Part shown: positions 8,819 through 18,484 of the stretch, piece by piece
Numbering within the stretch: position 1 is the first letter of the stretch
How the letters are laid out: each line of letters begins with the position of its first letter
NCBI GenBank assembly: GCA_002238685.1
Contig: MPMV01000008.1
Location: 60,499-124,498 of the forward strand
From: a bacterium EF100-94H03 bin56
GTDB taxonomy: Bacteria > Pseudomonadota > Alphaproteobacteria > SP197
Length of the DNA: 64,000 nucleotides
Direction of reading: 5' to 3'
Notes under the pieces: model-generated
Told to the model about the DNA's origin: nothing
Seen by the model: only the letters and a program-made list of their open reading frames with translations
Databases searched by the model: none
Made by a program: the position numbers and the translations under genes

Positions 8819-9176
8819 GCCGTGCCTCCCGAACCCTCCCGGGGTAGCGCTATGGGGATGGGATGCGAACCGGGCTGATATGGATTGACATGTCTACACT
8901 GGCTCGATCTGTTTCTATCTACACCTCCTTTTTAGCATGACGGGAGCGGAACGCGGACGGCTTGCTGCGACGATGGATCACTCTGATATCCGAGTTGTGT
9001 CCAGAGTTTTCTGCAATTTGTTATGGCAGACGGTTGTGTGTAGTGCCTGGTGCATCAGCCTCGCGATCCGACCGGTACGCCACGACCGAAGACGAGCCAT
9101 AAGCCGGTCCACGCCAGCAACCACGCATTCCGCTCCGAGACCGGCTGCATCAGCGCCGTCGTGATCGAGAAGCCGC
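8819..9176. other. Gene-free stretch
   Basis: About 360 bases between the chimeric remnant and the amidase 3' end. Two small open frames (8937-9164 plus, 8978-9316 minus) lack ribosome binding sites and recognisable motifs. A TTGACA at about 8886 sits in the most A/T-rich part but has no convincing -10 partner. Confidence 0.35.
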
Positions 9177-10643
9177 TCAGGAAGCAGGCTTAGGGCAGCA
9201 CGGATGGACGACGTGTATCGTCGGGCGTCGGTCGACCCATGGTAGCGCTTCCTCGAGGGCCGCCGCAAAACGCAGGAGCGTCGTCTCACCACCGAACCGC
9301 GCGGCGAATTGCACACCTATGGGCAATCCGTCCTCGCTCTGGTGCAAGGGCAGGGTGATCGCCGGCTGCCCAGTGGTGTTGTAGAGCGGCAGGAACGTGT
9401 CGAACGAGAACAGATGTTCTGTCCAACCCCAGGCATCGAGGTCCGGTGCGTTTTGATCAAAGGTGCCTATCGGCGGAGCCAGCATCGATGAGTTTGGCGT
9501 GACAAGCACGTCGAACTCGCAAAAGAAGGGAGCGACGCTGCGACTCACCGCATTGAAGACATCAAATCCCCGCAGCAGGTCGTGGGCCTTCAATGACCTG
9601 CCGTACTCGTAACAGGCCCAGGTGCAACGCTCGAGGTTGTCCGGACCCGGCACGCGCCCGACGACGCCGGCCAGATGATCGATTCCGTGCGCCATATGGG
9701 CACACCAGACGTCGTGCGTTGCCTTGAGGAATGCCTCACCGTCGAAGTTCGGTGACGCTTCGACGACTTCGTGCCCCATTTCCTCGCACAATTCGGCGGT
9801 CGCTTCGACCGCGGCGACAATCTCGGTCTCCGGATCGGGACCGAACCACGGAGTGGTCGAAAACGCCACTCGCTGCTTGTCCGGCCGGCTGTCTACGGCG
9901 TACCGATAAGGGTGGTCGGGACCCGGAATGACATAGGGATCACCAACGCCCGGCCCGGCGAGTTCGTCGAGCAAGGCGGCGCTGTCTCGTACCGTTCTTG
10001 TGACAGCGAATTCGATTGCAAGGCCGCTTAGAAACTCGCCGTGATCGGGGCCTGTCGGCGTGCGCCCGCGCGTCGGCTTCAAGCCCACCAGGCCGCAGCA
10101 TGCCGCCGGTCCCCGAATCGATCCTCCACCATCGTTCGCGTGCGCCACCGGGACGACGCCGGCTGCAACGGCGGCGCATGCGCCACCGCTCGACCCGTCC
10201 GTGATGCGCCCGGTGTTCCACGGGTTGCGCGTGGCGCCGTGGAAGAGGGATTCGGTGGTGGTCGAATAGCCCATCTCGGGCGCTGTCGTGCGCCCCAGAT
10301 TGACAAGACCGGCGTTGCGAAAGCGCACCATGAGTTCGGTGTCGTGATCGGCCACCAGGCCTTCGGCGAGACGGCTGCAACTTTCAGAGCGAACGCCCTC
10401 CTCTGTCATCCCCAGATCCTTGATCAGGAATGGAACGCCGCGGAACAGCCCGTCAGGCAAACCCTCGCGCGTCAGGCTCGCTGCGCGCTCGGGAAAGGTC
10501 TCGATTACTGCATTGAGGGCAGGATTGACCACCTCGACCCCCTGCAACGCCACCTCTGCGAGTTCCTTCGGCTCGACATCGCCCCGCGCAACAAGCTCGG
10601 CCAAACCGAGGCCATCAAACTCTGCGTACTCCGTCAAGTTCAT
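9177..10643 (-). CDS. Amidase signature family hydrolase
   Basis: A 488-residue amidase-signature enzyme with the full Ser-cisSer-Lys triad: Lys75 (FLIKDLG), the cis-Ser in GSSGGA at about 151, and nucleophile Ser175 in [10 protein letters not shown]. The sequence [15 protein letters not shown] matches the family signature. The ATG at 10643 has GGAGGAAAT just upstream, so the longer frame is rejected. Such enzymes hydrolyse carboxylic or aryl amides, carbamates or peptide-like amides. It lies downstream of an oligopeptide-type ABC transporter on the same strand, separated by an istA remnant, so a link between imported amide and hydrolysis is plausible but unproven. Residues around the third catalytic motif are normal. 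Confidence 0.9.
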   Translation of the reverse strand: MNLTEYAEFDGLGLAELVARGDVEPKELAEVALQGVEVVNPALNAVIETFPERAASLTREGLPDGLFRGVPFLIKDLGMTEEGVRSESCSRLAEGLVADHDTELMVRFRNAGLVNLGRTTAPEMGYSTTTESLFHGATRNPWNTGRITDGSSGGACAAVAAGVVPVAHANDGGGSIRGPAACCGLVGLKPTRGRTPTGPDHGEFLSGLAIEFAVTRTVRDSAALLDELAGPGVGDPYVIPGPDHPYRYAVDSRPDKQRVAFSTTPWFGPDPETEIVAAVEATAELCEEMGHEVVEASPNFDGEAFLKATHDVWCAHMAHGIDHLAGVVGRVPGPDNLERCTWACYEYGRSLKAHDLLRGFDVFNAVSRSVAPFFCEFDVLVTPNSSMLAPPIGTFDQNAPDLDAWGWTEHLFSFDTFLPLYNTTGQPAITLPLHQSEDGLPIGVQFAARFGGETTLLRFAAALEEALPWVDRRPTIHVVHPCCPKPAS

Positions 10644-10859
10644 GATTTCCTCCTTCGATCCCCGGCGGACAACCAAGACAACACGCCGGGATGGTGGTGC
10701 GACCTGTGCTGGCCTCCAACGACCCGAATTCAAGCGACGTCTTGTAGCGGCGCGCAGACCATGGAGAGCCACTCTATCGCGAAGTGAAGCGGCCATCACG
10801 CTGTCGAAAACCGGGTGCCTTGAGGGATTGACCGTAGAACCACGGGCGTCGTGCTATCG

Positions 10860-11192
10860 TGCAGAAGCGATCGCGAAACCCGCCGGGCAAGGAAAGGGCG
10901 CTTACGTGCCTGTCGAGGCAGGCCTCGGTCGTCTGCTTGACGAATTGCAGAGGCCGGCCCCCGACCTCCACCGCCGCCTCGCCAAAGTCCATCGGGGCAT
11001 GGCCCGGCGGATGAGGCAGCGGAACGAAGACCTCGTGCGTCGATTGCCGTCGGGCCCGGTCCAAGTCCTCCAGCTTCGGACGCCGGCCAGCATCATCTTC
11101 ACCGTCCGGCGGTCAATGCCAAACCACCGCGTCACGTACCGGTGGTTCAGACACTCATCGACAACCGCCGCATAGAACTCCCCGCCGTACAT
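10860..11192 (-). pseudogene. Remnant of an IS21-family istA transposase
   Basis: Two frames on the minus strand together recall IstA. The first starts at 11192 with MYGGEFYAAV and runs into a helix-turn-helix RWFGIDRRTVKMML. After a deletion and frame change the second reads HEVFVPLPHPPGHAPMDFGEA, which corresponds to the start of the IstA catalytic core, and DRHVSALSLPGG. The middle of the N-terminal part and nearly all of the catalytic domain are missing and no istB follows, so it is a dead fragment. It sits between the amidase and the transporter operon and marks an old insertion. Confidence 0.7.
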
Positions 11193-11417
11193 CCACCGCC
11201 CCTTGCTTCGACCAACAAGGGGCCATGGATGGCGCAATCTTGAACCGCCGCGACCGGTACACCCAGCCGCATAGTGTGGAGCATCATTGTTTCGCCGCTG
11301 ACATTCTTGATGATCGGCCGAGAATCTCTCGGAACCGGTGTGTCAACATTCGAGCCGAACAAACCGATGAGGTCAGCCACGAACATCGCATGAATGCCCG
11401 ACGCTATCGCATCGACC

Positions 11418-12404
11418 TCATTGCTCCTTGATCAAGTCATGGAAGCAGGCTGCTGACCGACCATTGCCAAAGGATTCGAGGGTCGGCGAGGCCTGGAGAC
11501 AACGCGATGAGGCCCTGCTGCATCGTGGATGAAAGACGCAACCTGACGGTGGATTGAGCGGACTTGGGACTTCTCCTCGTAACGGTTGGAGACGTTCCCG
11601 CTGCGACGGGTCCGGGACCGGGATCGAATCGAGAAGTGCGCGCGTATAAGGGTGGGCTGGATGCGTGAATACATCGGACACAGGCCCGGTCTCGACGATC
11701 CTTCCCAGATACATCACGAGCACCCGATCTGCGATGCACTCGACCGTTGCAAGATCGTGCGAAATGTAGAGGTAGCTCAGACCTTTGCTCATCTGCAACT
11801 CTCGCAGGAGATTGAGGACCTGGGCCTGGACCGAGACGTCGAGGGCCGCGGTCGGCTCGTCAAGGATGAGAAGTCTGGGTTCCAGGGCCAGCGCTCGCGC
11901 GACGGCGATTCTCTGGCGTTGGCCGCCGGAGAACTCGTGGGGAAACCTGTCCATGTGCTCCGGGCCAAGACCGACGGACAGGAGATGCCGAGTGATTCGC
12001 TCCTCGCGCTCGCCGCGGGACACGCCGGACGTGGTGTGGATGGGTTCCCCGACGATATCGCGAACCCGCATACGCGGGTTGAGTGACGCATAGGGATTTT
12101 GGAAGACGATGCTGAGTTGGCGGCGCATCGCGTTGGCCTCGCGCGGAGTGAGTTGGTCAAGGTCCCTACCGTCGAACACGACCGTTCCGCCATCGCGATC
12201 GATCAGGCGCAGCAAGGTCAGAGCGACTGTGCTCTTTCCGCAACCGGATTCTCCCACCAGGGCAACCGTTTCACCACGTGAGATCACAAAACTGACATCG
12301 TCTACCGCCTGGATGACTCCGTGGCGCGTGGAATACAACTTGCTCAGGTTTGCCGCCGTCAACAAGGCCCTGTCCGCTCCGGCCAGGTGCGCCTGATCCG
12401 TCAT
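11418..12404 (-). CDS. Oligopeptide/dipeptide ABC transporter ATP-binding protein (DppF/OppF type)
   Basis: A 328-residue ABC ATPase. Walker A is GESGCGKST, the Q-loop is in [12 protein letters not shown], the signature is FSGGQRQR, Walker B is [12 protein letters not shown] and the switch histidine is in YISHDLA. The C-terminal oligopeptide-transporter extension with its cysteine-bearing [11 protein letters not shown] region is present and marks the Opp/Dpp class. The ATG at 12404 follows the stop of the upstream ATPase by one base, so translation is coupled. It is the last gene of a five-gene transporter operon (binding protein, two permeases, two ATPases). Confidence 0.92.
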   Translation of the reverse strand: MTDQAHLAGADRALLTAANLSKLYSTRHGVIQAVDDVSFVISRGETVALVGESGCGKSTVALTLLRLIDRDGGTVVFDGRDLDQLTPREANAMRRQLSIVFQNPYASLNPRMRVRDIVGEPIHTTSGVSRGEREERITRHLLSVGLGPEHMDRFPHEFSGGQRQRIAVARALALEPRLLILDEPTAALDVSVQAQVLNLLRELQMSKGLSYLYISHDLATVECIADRVLVMYLGRIVETGPVSDVFTHPAHPYTRALLDSIPVPDPSQRERLQPLRGEVPSPLNPPSGCVFHPRCSRASSRCLQASPTLESFGNGRSAACFHDLIKEQ

Positions 12405-12405
12405 G

Positions 12406-13377
12406 TCAGACAAGCTCCTTGGCCCTGTGACAGGAAACGGTGTGATCGCCATCGAGCGTTTCTGTTAGCGGCGATACTTTCCGGCACAGTTCCAGCGCAT
12501 GCGAGCATCGCGTATGGAAAGCGCACCCTTCGGGTGGCGCTCGCATGTCGGGAACCTGTCCGGGAATGACGTCGAGGTCTGTTTTCCCGCGGCCGAGGCG
12601 GGGCGCCGTCAGCATCAGCTTGCGCGTGTAGGGATGAGCAGGACGATTGAACAGAACGTCGGAGGAGCCCATCTCGACAATACGCCCGGCATACATGACA
12701 GCGACTCGGTCACACAACGATGCAACGACACCCTGATCATGGGTGATGAAAAGCACGGTCAGGCCGCGCGATTGTGCAAGATCCCGGATCAGCACGATGA
12801 TCTGTCCCTGGATCGTCACATCGAGCGCCGTGGTCGGCTCGTCGGCGATCAGGATGAGCGGATCGCAGGATACTGCCATGGCAACCATGACGCGCTGCAA
12901 CTGACCGCCGGATAACTGATGGGGGTACTTTCCGAGCACCACGCGGGGATCAGGCAATCGAACCAACTCGAGCGCTTCTATGGCAAGGTCCCGGGCCCCG
13001 CTCCGGTCCACCGGCCGATGGACGCGAATCACGTCCGTCATCTGTCTTCCGACCGTGAAAAACGGATTGAGCGCCTTGCCGGGGTTCTGGAAGATCATGG
13101 CGACCTTGCCGCCACGCAGGTCCGCAAGAGCTTTCCGGGAAGCACCGATCACTTCTTCGCCATCGACGATGATGCTTCCGTGTACGCGGCCTGGTGGTGG
13201 CACCAGACCCAGGCATGCCAGGGCCGTGACGGACTTGCCGCAACCAGATTCTCCAATCAGGCCCAGAACCTCGCCGTACCGCACACCGAACCCGCAACCG
13301 CGGACGGCCTGCACACTCCGGCCGAGTTCCGGAAACTCGACCCGGAGGTCCCGGATTTCGAGAACGACATCGCTCAC
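12406..13377 (-). CDS. Oligopeptide/dipeptide ABC transporter ATP-binding protein (DppD/OppD type)
   Basis: A 323-residue ATPase paired with the one at 11418-12404. Walker A is GESGCGKSV, the signature is LSGGQLQR, Walker B is LILIADEPTTALD and the switch is FITHDQG. The C-terminal GCAFHTRCSHA motif is that of the oligopeptide family. The GTG at 13377 overlaps the stop of the upstream permease (GTGA). A longer frame upstream would run inside the permease gene and is rejected. Two distinct ATPases form the usual heterodimer of peptide importers. Confidence 0.92.
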   Translation of the reverse strand: MSDVVLEIRDLRVEFPELGRSVQAVRGCGFGVRYGEVLGLIGESGCGKSVTALACLGLVPPPGRVHGSIIVDGEEVIGASRKALADLRGGKVAMIFQNPGKALNPFFTVGRQMTDVIRVHRPVDRSGARDLAIEALELVRLPDPRVVLGKYPHQLSGGQLQRVMVAMAVSCDPLILIADEPTTALDVTIQGQIIVLIRDLAQSRGLTVLFITHDQGVVASLCDRVAVMYAGRIVEMGSSDVLFNRPAHPYTRKLMLTAPRLGRGKTDLDVIPGQVPDMRAPPEGCAFHTRCSHALELCRKVSPLTETLDGDHTVSCHRAKELV

Positions 13378-14264
13378 CGAAATTCCTGGAACCTTGGATC
13401 GAGAATATCCCTGATTCCGTCTCCCACGAGATTGATGGATAGAACCGTGATGAAGATTGCCAGACCGGGGAAGGTGACTGTCCACCAGAATTCTAGGAAA
13501 TTGGTCCGCGAGGCCGCTGCCATCAGGCCCCATTCGATCTCCGGGGGCTGAGCTCCGATACCGATGAAGCTCAGGGACGCGGCCGCGAGGATGGTGTACC
13601 CGAAATCCAGGGACCCCTGAACGATGACCGGTGTCAGGCAGTTGGGCAACGCATGGCGCAGCATGACCCTGCCATGGCCGACACCCATGGCCCGGGCGGC
13701 CATGACATAGGGCTCGCTCTTTACACGCATGACCGCGCCGCGCATGATTCGCGCGTACCAGGGAAACCAGGAAATTGCGAGTGCAATCATGGCGTTGACC
13801 AGGCCAACCCCGATTGCCGCCGTGATCGCGATCGGCAGCAGGAGAGGCGGAAACGCCAGAAAGACATCGCTCAGGCGCATTAGAACGGTATCGAGACGCC
13901 CTCCGAAGTATCCGGCCAGCAAACCGATCGGCAGGCCCAGCGCGATGGCCATCACCGTCACCATAAGGCCGACCATAAGGGAAGTGCGCGCACCGTAAAG
14001 AACCCGGGAAAAGACGTCGCGACCGAGTTCGTCGTTGCCCATCCAGTGATCCGGTCCCGGCGCGCCCAACTTCACGGAAAAATCGATGGCAACGGGATCA
14101 TAGGGTGCAATCAACGGCGCCAACGTGGCCATGATGAGGATGATTCCGAACACCGTGGCGCCAGCAACAAACAGCAGGTGCCCGGACACGAAGAAACGCA
14201 GTTTCAAGGTCCATGACGGACGAACCACCCGTTGCGGCCAGGAAGCGCCTGGTATCGTGCTCAT
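13374..14264 (-). CDS. Oligopeptide/dipeptide ABC transporter permease (DppC/OppC type)
   Basis: A 296-residue inner-membrane permease. An N-terminal hydrophobic segment (LLFVAGATVFGIILIMATLA) is followed by the DppC-type region DHWMGNDELGRDVFSRVLYGAR, then five or so further membrane segments. The coupling-helix region EAA-like loop is seen in YVMAARAMGVGHGRVMLRHALPN. Its start overlaps the stop of the DppB-type gene (ATGA, 14261-14264). It forms the translocation pore with that protein. Confidence 0.93.
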   Translation of the reverse strand: MSTIPGASWPQRVVRPSWTLKLRFFVSGHLLFVAGATVFGIILIMATLAPLIAPYDPVAIDFSVKLGAPGPDHWMGNDELGRDVFSRVLYGARTSLMVGLMVTVMAIALGLPIGLLAGYFGGRLDTVLMRLSDVFLAFPPLLLPIAITAAIGVGLVNAMIALAISWFPWYARIMRGAVMRVKSEPYVMAARAMGVGHGRVMLRHALPNCLTPVIVQGSLDFGYTILAAASLSFIGIGAQPPEIEWGLMAAASRTNFLEFWWTVTFPGLAIFITVLSINLVGDGIRDILDPRFQEFR

Positions 14265-15277
14265 GGCGATGAAAGCCGCGGATCGACAACAAAGTACAAA
14301 AGGTCAACGACAAGATTGATCGAAAGATAGATCGTCGCCAGAAAAAGCGTAACGCCGATTGTTCCGGGAAAATCACTGCGCGTGATCGAGCGCACCACGT
14401 AGCCGCCCAGTCCGGGCCAGTCGAACACGAACTCGACGACGACGCTGCCGCCCAGGAGCACGCCGAACGTGAGACCGACAATTGTCATTAGCGGAATCAG
14501 GGTTGCCTTGAGCGCATAGCGGTAGTGAACGTGACGAACCGGGAGTCCATAAGCAATAGCCGTTCGCACATAGTCCTCCTGAAGGACCTCCATCATCATG
14601 TTCCGGGTCGTGCGGGTGACGAGCGGTAGTGTCGAGAGGGTTAGTGCCGTTGCCGGAAGCACGATGTGGGAAGCAGCGCTGGAGAAGGCGGTCCACGACC
14701 CAGCCAACACCGTGTCGATGAGATAGAAGCCGGTCACGATTTCGAACGGATGGTCCAGGAGCACCAGGCTGCCGATCCTCCCCTGCAGGGGCAGCCAGCC
14801 GAGATCGCCGTAGAACAGCATCTGAAGCAGGATCCCGACCATGAACACGGGAAGTGCAACGCCGGCGATCGAGATGCTGCGCGTCGCGTGATCGACCAGG
14901 GTGTTGCTGCGCACGGCGGAGATCACTCCGATCGGGACGCCGATCAGAACGACCGCGATGACCGCGAGCACGGTCAGCTCCAGCGTGGCAGTTGAACGGA
15001 TCGCGATGTCGGTGATCACGGGCTGCTTGGTATGCAAGCTGACCCCGAAGTCACCTCGTATGGCGTCGCCGAGGAAGTGCAGATACTGGATGTAAAGGGG
15101 CAGATCGAGGCCGAGCGCCTTGCGGGCGGCCTCGATCTGCTCCTGGTTGGGCCGGTAGCCGATCATGAGTTCGACCGGCGATCCCGGGAGAACCCGCCCC
15201 AGCACGAAGGTGATGGTCACGACGCCGATCAGCGTCAGGATCAGCAGCAGGATCCTTTGCGTGACGTAACGGTACAC
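14261..15277 (-). CDS. Oligopeptide/dipeptide ABC transporter permease (DppB/OppB type)
   Basis: A 338-residue permease of the DppB class, with the canonical N-terminus MYRYVTQRILLLILTLIGVVTITFVLGRVLPGSPVE and the GDFGVSLHTKQPV region. Several hydrophobic segments follow, and a cytoplasmic loop near the C-terminus (YVRTAIAYGLPVRHVHYRYALKATLIP) is the ATPase-contact motif. It starts six bases after the binding-protein stop codon and overlaps the next permease by four bases, so the genes form one operon. Confidence 0.93.
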   Translation of the reverse strand: MYRYVTQRILLLILTLIGVVTITFVLGRVLPGSPVELMIGYRPNQEQIEAARKALGLDLPLYIQYLHFLGDAIRGDFGVSLHTKQPVITDIAIRSTATLELTVLAVIAVVLIGVPIGVISAVRSNTLVDHATRSISIAGVALPVFMVGILLQMLFYGDLGWLPLQGRIGSLVLLDHPFEIVTGFYLIDTVLAGSWTAFSSAASHIVLPATALTLSTLPLVTRTTRNMMMEVLQEDYVRTAIAYGLPVRHVHYRYALKATLIPLMTIVGLTFGVLLGGSVVVEFVFDWPGLGGYVVRSITRSDFPGTIGVTLFLATIYLSINLVVDLLYFVVDPRLSSP

Positions 15278-15283
15278 CTGACC

Positions 15284-16837
15284 TCAAACCGAACCGAGCC
15301 TCCGGAGATCGCGAATGAAGATCGTCTCGTAGGCCGGCGAGAAGGTCACACCGTCGATCTCCGAGCGGTAGAGGACCGTGCGCTCCTGGTCGACCAACGG
15401 GATCACCGCGACCTCGTCGTAGATGATCTTCTGGGCTTCGAGGTAGAGTTCGGTGGCACGTTCCCTGTTCGATGCCTCGAGTGCCAGCCCTTCATCGAGC
15501 AAAGCGTCGAAGGTCGGATTGTTGAAGTACGAGAAATTGAACACGACCGGGTCTTCGGTGCGGTATCCAAGGAGGAGCCACGATGCGGGAGTGGCGTAAT
15601 CGGGCCAAAAAGACAATGCGAAGATATTGGCGGCCGTCGACATGGTTCTCTGCTTGTCCCACAGCACTCCCCATTCGCCGGTCTGGATCTCGACCGTGAC
15701 TCCGGCGTGGGCCGCGAGCGCCTGAAAGAGTTCGGCAATCTGGCGAATTTCCTGACGGCCCGTGTAGACGGAATAGGACACCTTCCAGTCGGCTTCGGGG
15801 ATTCCGGATTCTTCAAGCAGTTGGCGGGCCTTTCCGGGATCGTAGCCAGGAGGCTCGAACTTCACAGCACCCCACATGGATTGCGGCACGGGCCCGAGCG
15901 AGATGGACGCGTAGCCACCAAAAATCTGGCTGGCGATGGCTTCATGATCGACGAGGTGGCGCAGGGCCTGCCGAAACTTCAAGTTGTCCGTGGGGTACTT
16001 GGCGTTGTTGATCTGCATCGGCAGGCTGGTCCAGCTGTCGTACACCCCGACACTGATTCCCTCCTCCTGGCTCAGCGAATCAAGCATGTCCGTCGGTGCA
16101 GTCGACATGATGAGATCGGCTTCGCCGGCGCGCAGCATCTGAATTTGGGTGGAGATCTCCTCGACGATACGGAGGATCGCCCGGTCAAATTCGTCGCCGT
16201 CCCAGCCCCCCCAGTAGTTCGGGAATTTCTCGAGGATGACCTGCTGGCCCCGGACCCATTGGGTGACCTGATAGGGTCCGGTTCCTGCCGCGTTCCCTTC
16301 CATGAACCAGTCCGTTCCCATTTCAGCCGCCTTGGGGGAGTAGACGAACGCACCGTACTGTGCACTCGCGATCAGATCGATCGAGGTCGGTGCGCTGGTC
16401 TCGATGACGAGAGTATGATCATCCACCGCAACGATCCCGGTCACATTTATCCAGTTGTAGGAACCGCCTTGGCCCATCGCGATTGTCCGGTCGAACGCCT
16501 GTTTGACGGCGCCGGCCGTCATCGGCGTGCCGTCATGGAACAGGACGCCTTCGCGGAGCTTGAACTCCCAGGTCAACCCGTCATCGCTGACACCCCAGGA
16601 GGTTGCCAGGCGCGGATGAATGTCGCCGGTTTCCGCATCGTAAAACACGAGAGTTTCGTACACGTTGAGCAGGGTCTGGACCTCGCTGGAATAGATGATC
16701 GCCGGATCCCAGTCCTTGATGTCAAACGACGTCACGAAGGTGTACGTCTTGGAATCAGCCAAAGCCCCTTGCAACCCTCCAGTTGCGACAGCAAGCACAC
16801 ACACAATCGAACCGAGCACATTGGCAATGTACTTCAT
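15284..16837 (-). CDS. Periplasmic oligopeptide-type binding protein (solute-binding family 5)
   Basis: A 517-residue family 5 extracellular solute-binding protein (DppA/OppA-like). Residues 1 to about 27 form a Sec signal peptide (MKYIANVLGSIVCVLAVATG, cleavage after ALA). The family features are YETLVFYDAETGDIHPRLATSW and LREGVLFHDGTPMTAGAVKQAF. The ATG at 16837 has AGAGGG upstream; earlier in-frame starts precede the signal peptide and are rejected. First gene of the five-gene transporter operon ending at 11418. Family 5 proteins bind peptides, but also opines, glutathione, nickel or sugars, so the ligand is open. Confidence 0.92.
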   Translation of the reverse strand: MKYIANVLGSIVCVLAVATGGLQGALADSKTYTFVTSFDIKDWDPAIIYSSEVQTLLNVYETLVFYDAETGDIHPRLATSWGVSDDGLTWEFKLREGVLFHDGTPMTAGAVKQAFDRTIAMGQGGSYNWINVTGIVAVDDHTLVIETSAPTSIDLIASAQYGAFVYSPKAAEMGTDWFMEGNAAGTGPYQVTQWVRGQQVILEKFPNYWGGWDGDEFDRAILRIVEEISTQIQMLRAGEADLIMSTAPTDMLDSLSQEEGISVGVYDSWTSLPMQINNAKYPTDNLKFRQALRHLVDHEAIASQIFGGYASISLGPVPQSMWGAVKFEPPGYDPGKARQLLEESGIPEADWKVSYSVYTGRQEIRQIAELFQALAAHAGVTVEIQTGEWGVLWDKQRTMSTAANIFALSFWPDYATPASWLLLGYRTEDPVVFNFSYFNNPTFDALLDEGLALEASNRERATELYLEAQKIIYDEVAVIPLVDQERTVLYRSEIDGVTFSPAYETIFIRDLRRLGSV

Positions 16838-16989
16838 CCCTCTTGCTCCCCATTGCAACCGATCATCGTAGGCGATCAGACAACTGGATGCAAAACTACC
16901 GTGTTTTATGGAATTTTTGTCGGCAGTGGATACCATCCATGTTGATGATGTCACAGTGGTCATGAACCGCCCAATCATGTGGTGCTGCG

Positions 16990-17150
16990 ATAACCCAGGG
17001 GGGCGGTGTCCTCCCCCGCCGCGGGGCGCCGGTCCGAGGCGTCGGCTTTTGTCCGCGTACGCTCGGCATCCTGCCGGACGAAGGCGTTGATCGTGGGGTG
17101 TGCCGCTCGACGCGGTCGAGGAAGCGATCGAGCAGCTCCCGCGCGCTGAT
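16990..17150 (-). pseudogene. N-terminal fragment of an amidase-signature gene, frameshifted
   Basis: On the minus strand one frame reads ISARELLDRFLDRVERH, and a second frame, reached by a one-base shift near 17100, continues PTINAFVRQDAERTRTKADA. Joined, this is the typical N-terminus of an amidase (helix, then NPxINAFV). There is no lysine motif or Ser-Ser region after it, so only about 50 residues survive. It is a different sequence from the intact amidase at 9177-10643. Confidence 0.6.
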
Positions 17151-17401
17151 CTCGCACGCCAAGGACTTATCCGGCCTCAATGACCCCGGTCACGCACCGG
17201 CAGTATCTCCGGGAATACCCTCCCAACCAACGCTTTTACTGTCGCAAAAGGGCCGCCGGGCCACGGCGGTGGGTCGCTTACTCCTGAAATCCTGCTCAAA
17301 CTGGTGAAGAAGTCATGCGGGTTTTGTGGAGAGGCCGGGCCGCCGATGGTTTCACGGGTATTGAGAACGGTCACGAACACGCTGCGTCCAGGTTTGGTGA
17401 G

Positions 17402-18109
17402 TTAGTACTTGCAGGTGCGTGCGGCCTTCCTGATCAGTCCATGGTTGCGCAGACGTTTGAGAAGACTTGAGGTGCGCGAAGGGGTCAGGCCGGCGATCCG
17501 GGTGCGAAGGTCGCGGGCCCTGAAGCCGCTGATGCACCACTCGCCTCGGGCCAGGGTGAGGAACAACTTGTAGTCCTTGTCCATGAGCAGGTTGAAGCCG
17601 CGCCACGAGCGACTCTTGTCGCGGACTGGACACGCGATCCTGTCAACCGCCTTCCAGCCGGCATCGGGATTGTCGATGAAAGCAAGGTAGTCGCCACCCT
17701 CAACAGCCTGGCGAGATCGGGCTGGCTGTAGATGGTCTTGCGCAAGGGGGCGAGCTCGTCTCGCCGCTGCGCTGTTCCACCCATCGGTGGATCTTGAAGA
17801 AGGTAACGTCGTTGGTCGTGGTCTCGATGCGCATCATGAGGCTGAGCCTGTCGTACATCCTGTTGGCGTTCTTGCCCATGGCGCGGCGGATGCGGGTGCT
17901 GAAGTCCTTGCCGGTCTCGTCGTTGTTGGCCGCGTCAGCCTGCGGCGCAGGAAGGCCGCCGCCTGGTCGGCCCTGACGCTGTGAACGGCCGTGCGGACGA
18001 TCTGATCGTAGAGCGGCTGAAACTCGGCCTGCATGATGCTCCAGTGGTAGCCGGCTCGGAACCGGCGGGAGGCCGGACAGGACATCCGGGCCCTGCGGTC
18101 CAGATGGCG
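17402..18109 (-). pseudogene. Decayed gene of an uncharacterised conserved family with C-terminal winged-helix-like part
   Basis: Pieces in three frames line up in order: YHWSIMQAE, PLYDQIVRTAVHSVRADQAAAFL, NRMYDRLSLMMRIETTTNDVTFFK, APLRKTIYSQPDLARLL, FIDNPDAG, DYKLFLTLARGEWCISGF, RDLRTRI, and LLKRLRNHGLIRKAARTCKY followed by a stop at 17402. From memory these match a family of roughly 400-500 residues, found scattered in proteobacterial genomes, whose C-terminus resembles a MarR-like winged helix; its function is unknown to me. At least two frameshifts and an internal deletion make this copy dead. It is joined directly to an integrase remnant. Confidence 0.6.
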
Positions 18110-18484
18110 CAGGATCTGGTTGCGGAAGTAGTTCCGGTTTAGTTTGAGCGTCCCCGGCTTCCATGTACGCCCGTATTGGCGAAAGACCTCTTCTGCGACG
18201 GTCTTGAACAGGGTCTTGTCGGATGAAGAGGGAGTACCGTTCCTGAAGGCGGCAAGCATTGACTGCGCGCGCCGCCGGGCTTCAGCAAGGCTGATCCCTG
18301 AAGCATCGCCAACGTTCTTTCAGATCCGTTGTCCGTCATGCTGGGCTTGGATGAAGTAACACTTCCGCCCTGTTGGGTAGACACGGACACCGAATCCCTT
18401 GAGATCGGCGTCGCGAATGTCGCTGGCAGTTCTGCGCGACCGAAGGGCCTTGATGCGCCCCTCGGTGAGGTGTGTTGCAGCCAT
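18110..18484 (-). pseudogene. Decayed tyrosine integrase, N-terminal part only
   Basis: Starting at the ATG at 18484 the translation follows the live integrase at 1776-2897: VRDTELKGFG there is IRDADLKGFG here, and MLAAYRNG, ETVAEDV, WKPGTLKVNRIYLRRQIL correspond to MLAAFRNG, KTVAEEV, WKPGTLKLNRNYFRNQIL. A TGA at 18320-18322 replaces a tryptophan codon. Homology stops at about 18110, before the whole catalytic domain, where another decayed gene is joined. The upstream region shares the 16-bp repeat found before the live integrase, at the same distance. Confidence 0.85.

Noticed and set aside
8937..9316. Two small overlapping open frames between the chimera and the amidase
   Set aside because: No ribosome binding site, no recognisable motif, and no consistent codon bias; treated as gene-free sequence.
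15032..16945. A 637-codon open frame on the plus strand over the peptide-binding protein gene
   Set aside because: It is the antisense shadow of a clear family 5 binding protein and permease; no motif of its own.
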